DNA of 64,000 nt from Dromiciops gliroides (Eukaryota; Chordata; Mammalia; Microbiotheria; Microbiotheriidae): the NCBI RefSeq assembly GCF_019393635.1, contig NC_057866.1, forward strand, positions 372,001 through 436,000. Reading direction: 5' to 3'. Below the pieces are notes generated by a model. The model worked only from the letters and a program-made list of their open reading frames with translations, was not told the DNA's origin and did not search any database. Numbering within the stretch: position 1 is the first letter of the stretch; every line of letters begins with the position of its first letter. The position numbers were made by a program, and so were the translations under genes. Below are positions 57,301 to 64,000 of this stretch, piece by piece.

Positions 57301-60300
57301 GAAGACTGAAGACCTCTGAGTAGAGTGAGCAGAAGTAGCCACCCAGGCAGTGGCAGGTAGGACACAGGAAGAGTTGGAAACACCAGGGTGAGGAACAAGG
57401 TGGCCAGTCGCCGGCCACAGAGAGTGGGCAAGGGCACCTGAAGGCATGTCTCGGAGGGGATGCTCAGAGGGCCTGAGGACATGCTGTACTTGCTGAGTTG
57501 GGTAGGCAATGCCCTGATGCTGTTGCCTGTTTTCAGAGGCAGCAAAGGGGCAGGTTTTTGACAGGGGCCCCAAGGTCAAGATCTAGGACCCAGAGCTGGA
57601 AAGGAAGGGTTAGTTCCTAAAAAGATCTGTTAGTCTGAGCTCCCCTTGGGATAGATGAAGGAGGCAGTTTACTAAGTGCACCCCAAGGCACCCAAGGGCC
57701 CCCCAGCAGCAAAGGCAGGAAAAGCCCCCCCCAGGGTCTGTGTCTCCAGGGCAGCTCAAACCGTGCTACTGCTGTGGCTGTTAGTGGCTAAGGATGGTGG
57801 TGAGGAAGGGAAGGAGGGTAGCTCTCGACCACAGCCTGGATGGGGAGAGGCTGGTCTCCCCAGACTGCAGGGTGGGGTGAGGGGTGGGCAGACTCCCTCA
57901 GGTCTCAGCCTCACTCTCTGTGCACCCAAGCCCAAACACCTCAAGAACTCACAGCCAGCCTGGGGCTCTGGCAAGAGCAGGCCCCTGGGCACAGGGCAGC
58001 ATGGGGTGGGAGGGTTGAGTTGGCAGCTCAGGCACAGTGCCACAAGGTCTGGGGAGTGGGGCCCCTGCTGCTGAGTTGGGCCTGGTGCACTTGCTTCCCA
58101 GGGCTGTTGGCACTGGAGCTGAAGGGGGTGTGCTGGCCATAGAGCCCGCAGCTTCCCCACCTCCTGTCCCCAGCCAGAGCCCTTAGGGACTCTGTTGCCC
58201 TCGTCCACAGGTAGACCCTGGCAGGCAGAAGCCCAGGCCAGGGTCCCACATTAGCTCTGTTCCATGGCTGGGGGTGGCAGGTTCTGGGTGGCCAGCCCAG
58301 GGCCACTCCTGAGGCTCTCTCCCCTCCCATTGCTTGGCTGCCTCCACCCACAGGAGATGAGAGAGAAAGCTCAGAACTTTTCTTCTGAGATCAGACAGAT
58401 TGATGTGGACATCAACCGTACATTTCGCAATCATATCATGTTCCGGGACCGCTACGGAGTGAAGTGAGTGACGCTGGGGGTGGGCAGTGGGGCAGCAAGG
58501 GGGCTGAGGCTGGATCGGGGGAGAGGGGTGGCTTTGGCCTGCCCCAGCCAGGCTCCTGCTGCCCTCTGCTCCCTGACTGCTTGGGACGGGGCCACCCCCT
58601 CCTCTGCCTCTCCCCTCTCTCTGTGGGATGGGCTCTCCGGCCCGCAAGCTGCCTTCCTCTGACACCCAGGTGGCTCAGTGAGGAAGACAGTCTTAGAAGC
58701 CCAAGGATGGGCTGGGGGCAGATTCCCTCGGCCGTCAGGTGTGGCGAGGGCTCCCCTCTCTCTTTCTCCCCAGGCAGCAAGCCCTGTTCCACGTCCTGTC
58801 TGCCTACTCCGTCTACAACACGGTGAGATTCTGAGGTTCTGCCCGTGGTCAGGCCAGAGGCCAGGTGGGCAGCTATTAGCGTATGCTGCAGCCTAGGGAA
58901 GAGGGGTTCTGCCTGGTGTCAGCCCCATTGGTCCCAGTGTCAGACCAAGTCTTGACCAGTCGGGGCCTTTTCCCTAGCATGCCATCAGCCCCTCAGCCTG
59001 CAGAGGGTAAGTGTCCAGGCAGCCTGACCAGAGGCCTCCCAAGTGGTTCAGTCTGCCTGGGCTCTTCACAGAGAAGACCCTGGGTGCCCACAGTGGGCCC
59101 CCACCTCAGGACCAGCAGCCACTGGGGCCCAAGTCCACACTTTGGCAGGTTTTTTTCTTGCACACTCAGTACTTAGCTCCTTCCCGGGGTGGGAGCCTGG
59201 GGAGGGAGAGGTGTCCCCTCCCTCATCCACACAAAGCTATCTATCTCTGAGTGTGTGTGTGTGTGTGTGTGTGTGTCTGTCTGTCTGTCTGTCGGGCGCC
59301 CCCTGCAGGAGGTTAGCTACTGCCAGGGCATGAGTCAGATCGCAGCCATCCTGCTGATGTACCTGAACGAAGAGGAAGCTTTCTGGGCACTGGCCCAGCT
59401 GCTGGCCAACCAGAGGCACGCGATGCATGGTAAGTGCCTGACCCCCCCACCCCTGCTCCCCCACTCCGGGGGTGGGGGAGGGGCAGACCCCCCCAGCCTC
59501 ACAGCTGCTAGAAACTGAGCTGGGAAGCCATACCCCACCCCTTATTTCCCAAAGGGGCTTCCGCACAGCCCCAGAGGCCAAGGCAGGCAAGGACCTAGCC
59601 AGCGCCAGGCTAGGTACCAACCTTCTACCTGCTGAGGGGGCTTTGCCTGAGATGGACTCTTCAGTCGAGGAGACGGTGTCCACAGAGGGACATGCCCAGG
59701 GGCTCCGTCCCAAGGGCACCCTGCTCACTCGGGGGAAGCCCATCCCTGCGTGGGCAGGGGGTGAACCCGAGGTGGCTCCTGGGCTTTCTCCCCAGGCTGC
59801 TGCTGAGTCCTCTGCCCTGGGCGGGCTCCCCACAGGCTTCTTCATGCCTGGATTCCCCAAGCTGCAGCGCTTCCAAGACCATCATGAGCAGATCCTTGGG
59901 AAGGCCCTACCCAAGCTGAAAAAGCATATGGTGAGCTCAACAGTGGGCCCAGGGTGGCTGCAGGTGTGGGCACTGGGGAGCTGCCCACTGGCTCAGAGAA
60001 AGAGGACTCCACTGGCCGCGTTCTCTTCCTTCAGGACAAAGAGCAGATGTCCACTGGCATTTACACCACCAAGTGGTTCCTGCAGTGCTTCATTGATCGG
60101 GTGAGCACCGTAGGCCTGCCCTGGGCCCTGGGCTCTGTGGGGTGTGGCATTCCCTCTCTGGGCACGCTCTCAGCCTGGCCTCTCCTCCACAGACCCCATT
60201 CACCCTCACCCTTCGTCTGTGGGACGTGTACATCTTGGAGGGAGAGCGGGTTCTCACCGCTATGGCCTACACGGTTCTCAAGCTGCACAGGAGTAAGGCC

Positions 60301-61783
60301 TAGCCTCAGGGCGGAGGGCAGAGGGGGAGGAGGGGAGCCCTGGCCAGGGAGGGAGCAGGAGGCTCCCCTGGCCCCTCACCCCACTCTCGGGTCTCCAGAG
60401 CGCCTCCTGAAGATGTCCCTGGAGGAGCTCAGAGAGTTTCTTCAGGAGAAGTTGGCCGGGCCCTGGGCCCATGGAGACGACGCAGTATTGGATCATCTGC
60501 AGACATCCATGGCTGAACTGCGCAGGATGAAATGCGAACTGCCTCCGCCAGGTGGGCATGGGGGCTGCTGAGGCTAGAACTAGACTGTCAGGGCCCATGC
60601 AGGAGATGGCCTGGTAGGGCCCAGTCAGGGCAGCATTCCGAGGAGCATGCCAGCCTTCCTCCTCCTCTCCCTCCTCTTCCCTCTTCCTCCTCCCCCTCCT
60701 CCTCCTCTCCCTCCTCCCCTCCTCCATCTCCTCCCCCCCCTCCTCCCCTCCTCCATCTCCTCCTCCCCCCCTCCTCCTCTTCCCTCTTCCTCCCCCCCTC
60801 CTCCTCCCCCTCCTCCTCCTCTTCCTCCTCCCCCCTCCTCCCTCTCCTCCTCCACAGGAAGACTCGTGGTGGGTAGGCCACAGGCATGCAGGCACAAACA
60901 AAAGCTAGACAAGGCAGAGTTTGGGGTCCTGGCAGCTGGGTTTGGAGACTGCTTCTCTCCTCTCTGGGCCTGTTTCCTCCCCAAGGGAGGCATTTCCAGG
61001 CCCGTCTCCCCACCTGGCCCTCCCAGCCTGGGTCTAAATGTCCCCTGTCTTGTTTTCCTCGAAGCCAAATTGGAAGAGTTCCCCAAGAAGCCTCTGGGAG
61101 TGGAATTCTCCCTGGGCCCAGTGATCAATGGGCGGAGCCCCTCCCCAAGCCTGGTGATGCCTCCTCAGCAGACATCGCTTCCAGGAGATGGACCTGAGCC
61201 CCAGGGGCTGGGCAGCCCAGAATGGCCCCCCCCTCAGGACAGCCAGGACCGGGAGGATCCCTGTCTAGGCCCCAGGCATCTACCCTTGTCCCCCGGACAA
61301 CCAGAGGCTGCGCCCCAGTCCCCAGACCTGGACCACAAGGCCTCAGCCTTCCCCGCAGAGGGTTGGCCAGGAGGCAGGGTGCCCTCAGAGCTTGATGCAG
61401 CCCTGTTCCCTCCTCCCCCGTCCCCTGAAGAGCTGCTGCCCCCGGACAGTGTCCCAGATGAGAACGCCTATGCCACTGGTCCTCCCCCTCCCCCTCCCCC
61501 TCCCATCGGCCCTGAGCAGCCTGGCCCCCTGGCCCCAGGGCCCAGCCAGCACCCTAATCCTGAAGAGGCTGAGGGGCCAGGCAGTGCCGGCAGCAGCCTC
61601 CTCCCCAGGCACTGGGCCAGTATGCCCAGCCTGGTTGTTCCCATGCCCTCCTCATTGGGGAGCAGCACCAGCCTTTGCAGGGCCCAAGTCAGCAAGGCCT
61701 TGGGGTCAGGAGCCCACAGTGCTTCAGTGGGGAGGGAGAAGAGGTTCCAGAGGGGAGCTGGCCCCCAGAGAGTCTCCCCATGA
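49009..61783 (+). CDS. TBC-domain Rab GTPase-activating protein, USP6NL (RN-tre)/TBC1D3 family, 597 aa
   Basis: Predicted Rab GAP. Coding exons: 49009-49074, 49460-49545, 49931-49970, 50472-50552, 54784-54891, 58354-58463, 58774-58822, 59309-59429, 59836-59930, 60035-60100, 60193-60292, 60399-60551, 61065-61783; all GT-AG, sum 1794 nt, no break. The first coding exon starts at 48956 and the ATG was chosen by alignment with the USP6NL start ([20 protein letters not shown]); the frame is also open above it, so a longer N-terminus is possible. TBC domain about residues 99-292: [10 protein letters not shown], arginine-finger motif I143-x-x-D146-x-x-R149, glutamine finger Y184-C-Q186, and [20 protein letters not shown]. 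The last exon encodes a proline-rich tail, with eight prolines in a row and no USP6NL-like long tail. USP6NL controls Rab5-type endosomal traffic; Rab target here unknown. Distinct from USP6NL itself (828 aa): for example [20 protein letters not shown] and ELPPPAK resemble TBC1D3. Confidence 0.93.
51640..51845. repeat. 27/54-bp minisatellite inside an L2-type LINE
   Basis: Units of CATCTCTGCCACATCTCTGG and CACTTCTGCAGCATTTCATG type alternate, period 54 bp made of two related 27-bp halves. Confidence 0.9.
52014..52592 (-). repeat. L1 3'-end insertion with target duplication
   Basis: Antisense: starts with the T-rich tail (CAGTTACATGTAAAGACAAT), continues through GTCATTTGCCCATTGATGGA. Flanked by CTAAAGTACATGTCT at 51999-52013 and 52593-52607. 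Confidence 0.92.
53101..54200. other. Intron 4 of the TBC gene, nothing clear
   Basis: A possible old repeat at 53390-53560 (CTTTATTAACTCCTACCGTG, then a GGGAGGACTTCCCAGAGGAG block). No exon seen. Confidence 0.45.
54262..54460. repeat. (GT)n microsatellite and degenerate GT-rich repeat
   Basis: About 18 GT units, then TGGGTGGG/TGTAT-type words. The open frames on both strands here are artefacts. Confidence 0.95.
54892..56085. other. Intron 5 of the TBC gene, first part
   Basis: MIR-like pieces at 55290-55420 (antisense and sense fragments with AAATGAGAGACTGTGAAGTG and GCTCAGTAAATGCTTCTTCC) and an old repeat at about 55655-55880 (CAACATTCAACAAGTCTTTA). No exon seen. Confidence 0.5.
56090..57232 (+). 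repeat. L1 3' half (end of ORF2 and 3'-UTR)
   Basis: TGATAAATGGTCAGAGGATA, CATCAGTTGGGGAATGGCTG, AATGAGCAGAACCAAGAGAA and a final TGTAACCCCCCAAATTAAAG. 5'-truncated, sense to the host gene, no long open frame. Confidence 0.88.
57240..58353. other. Intron 5 of the TBC gene, last part
   Basis: GC-rich unique sequence; open frames on both strands without homology. Confidence 0.5.
59250..59293. repeat. (GT)n(CTGT)n microsatellite next to a splice acceptor
   Basis: GT repeat followed by CTGT repeats, ending about 15 bp above the acceptor of the exon at 59309. Confidence 0.95.
60655..60857. repeat. (CCT/CTC)n polypyrimidine tract in the last TBC intron
   Basis: About 200 bp, almost pure C/T on the sense strand, inside intron 60552-61064. 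Confidence 0.95.
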
Positions 61784-62010
61784 GGCTGTGGCCAGATGGC
61801 AGCTGGCCTAGAGGGCTTACCCCAGGGCTGCCAGGCCCCACAGGCCCTAGATGGGAGACAGCTAGGCCTGCAGAAGCAGGGCAGGGCCCCAGTGCTCTCC
61901 ACCACAGGGTGCCCCGCACAGGGTCTGTCAGAGGACACCAGTAGTACAAACTCAGCTAGAGGGGAAGGGGATGTCAGCCGGGCCTCCAAGAAGGGCGAGG
62001 TTTGTCAGCC

Positions 62011-62016
62011 AGTAAA
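62011..62016 (+). terminator. Candidate poly(A) signal of the TBC gene
   Basis: AGTAAA, 228 nt after the stop codon, followed 30-40 nt later by a GT-rich segment (TGATGCTGTGGTGTCCCC). No AATAAA is present before HRAS begins. Confidence 0.45.
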
Positions 62017-62197
62017 GGCGTCTGCTCCGAGGCCCCTTCTGATGCTGTGGTGTCCCCTTATTCCGGCAGCAACGCAGGGCCAGCATGGCCCCCCCATTGG
62101 CCTGGCCGGGCTGGGGGGCGGGAGGAGGGGCTACATCCTTCCCTTGGGGGCCCCCCTCCCCCCCGACAGTCACACCAAGGTCAAGACCATCCAATAA

Positions 62198-62203
62198 TTT
62201 ACT
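62198..62203 (-). terminator. HRAS: Candidate poly(A) signal of HRAS
   Basis: The minus strand reads CAGTAAATTATTGGATGGTC; AGTAAA here would end an HRAS 3'-UTR of about 390 nt. Confidence 0.5.
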
Positions 62204-62586
62204 GAAATGAGCCCGGTGGGCCGGGCAGGGGGGCAGGGAAGGCAGAGGAAGCAGTTTGGGGCTGGGGAGTTGGAGACAGTCCGTGCAAAAAGCCTTCGGG
62301 GGGATCAGAGGCGCCCTGGCCTGCCCTCCCTGGCAGGGCCGGGATTCCAGCAGCACTAGTAGCAGCAGCAGCCGCAGCACAGAGACCCCGCTGCCGCTGT
62401 CTTCCTTCCAAAGGACAGTTCGTCCATCCGTCCGTCCCTCTGGCCATTGGCTCCTCCCTCGGGTCCTGCACCTCCGAACCCCCAGCCTGGGCAAGGACCA
62501 GAAGGCAAAGTCAGGCCCAAGCCAGTTTGGCTTACAGTCGGCGCCCCACCCCCACCCTGCCCAGGCCTCTCACCTCAACCCCACGG

Positions 62587-64000
<1,414 letters not shown>

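Overview
This is a marsupial (metatherian) nuclear DNA window. The evidence is roughly 20 copies of the tRNA-derived marsupial CORE-SINE (head GGGGCAGCTAGGTGGC, box B GAGTTCAAATC), Mar1-type SINEs, marsupial L1/half-L1 and L2/CR1-type LINE remains, and spliced host genes with the gene order of human 11p15.5. The exact species cannot be told.

Layout. (1) RNH1, ribonuclease inhibitor, minus strand: coding exons run from 14238 down to 1, and the last exon leaves the left edge. Its CpG-rich promoter and first non-coding exon lie near 20.4-20.7 kb. A 10.2 kb intron (3173-13408) holds old LTR-type elements, many SINEs and a COX7A-type processed pseudogene. (2) A second CpG-rich promoter on the plus strand (21.85-22.33 kb) probably starts the next gene. 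(3) From 22.3 to 48.9 kb there is a long repeat-filled stretch, read as intron 1 of that gene; it includes a nearly complete half-L1 (HAL1) and several local rearrangements. (4) From 49009 to 61783, plus strand, lies a 13-coding-exon RabGAP of the USP6NL (RN-tre)/TBC1D3 family, 597 aa, open throughout with both catalytic fingers kept. (5) HRAS, minus strand: coding exons for residues 38-189 lie at 62587-63646, and the G12-bearing first coding exon is beyond the right edge. The RabGAP and HRAS are tail to tail with predicted ends about 180 bp apart.

The most interesting object is the RabGAP gene. To my knowledge no such coding gene is recognised between RNH1 and HRAS in human. Its sequence shares several residues with the hominoid TBC1D3/USP6 group that USP6NL lacks, yet it keeps the arginine and glutamine fingers that TBC1D3 has lost. 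The window also shows recent local copy-and-paste events: a 135 bp copy of RNH1 exon 3 plus its splice acceptor placed in the RNH1 5'-UTR intron, a two-source inverted templated insertion near 25.5 kb, and an inverted duplication of a SINE with its flank near 39.8 kb. All comparisons with human proteins are from memory, not from a search.
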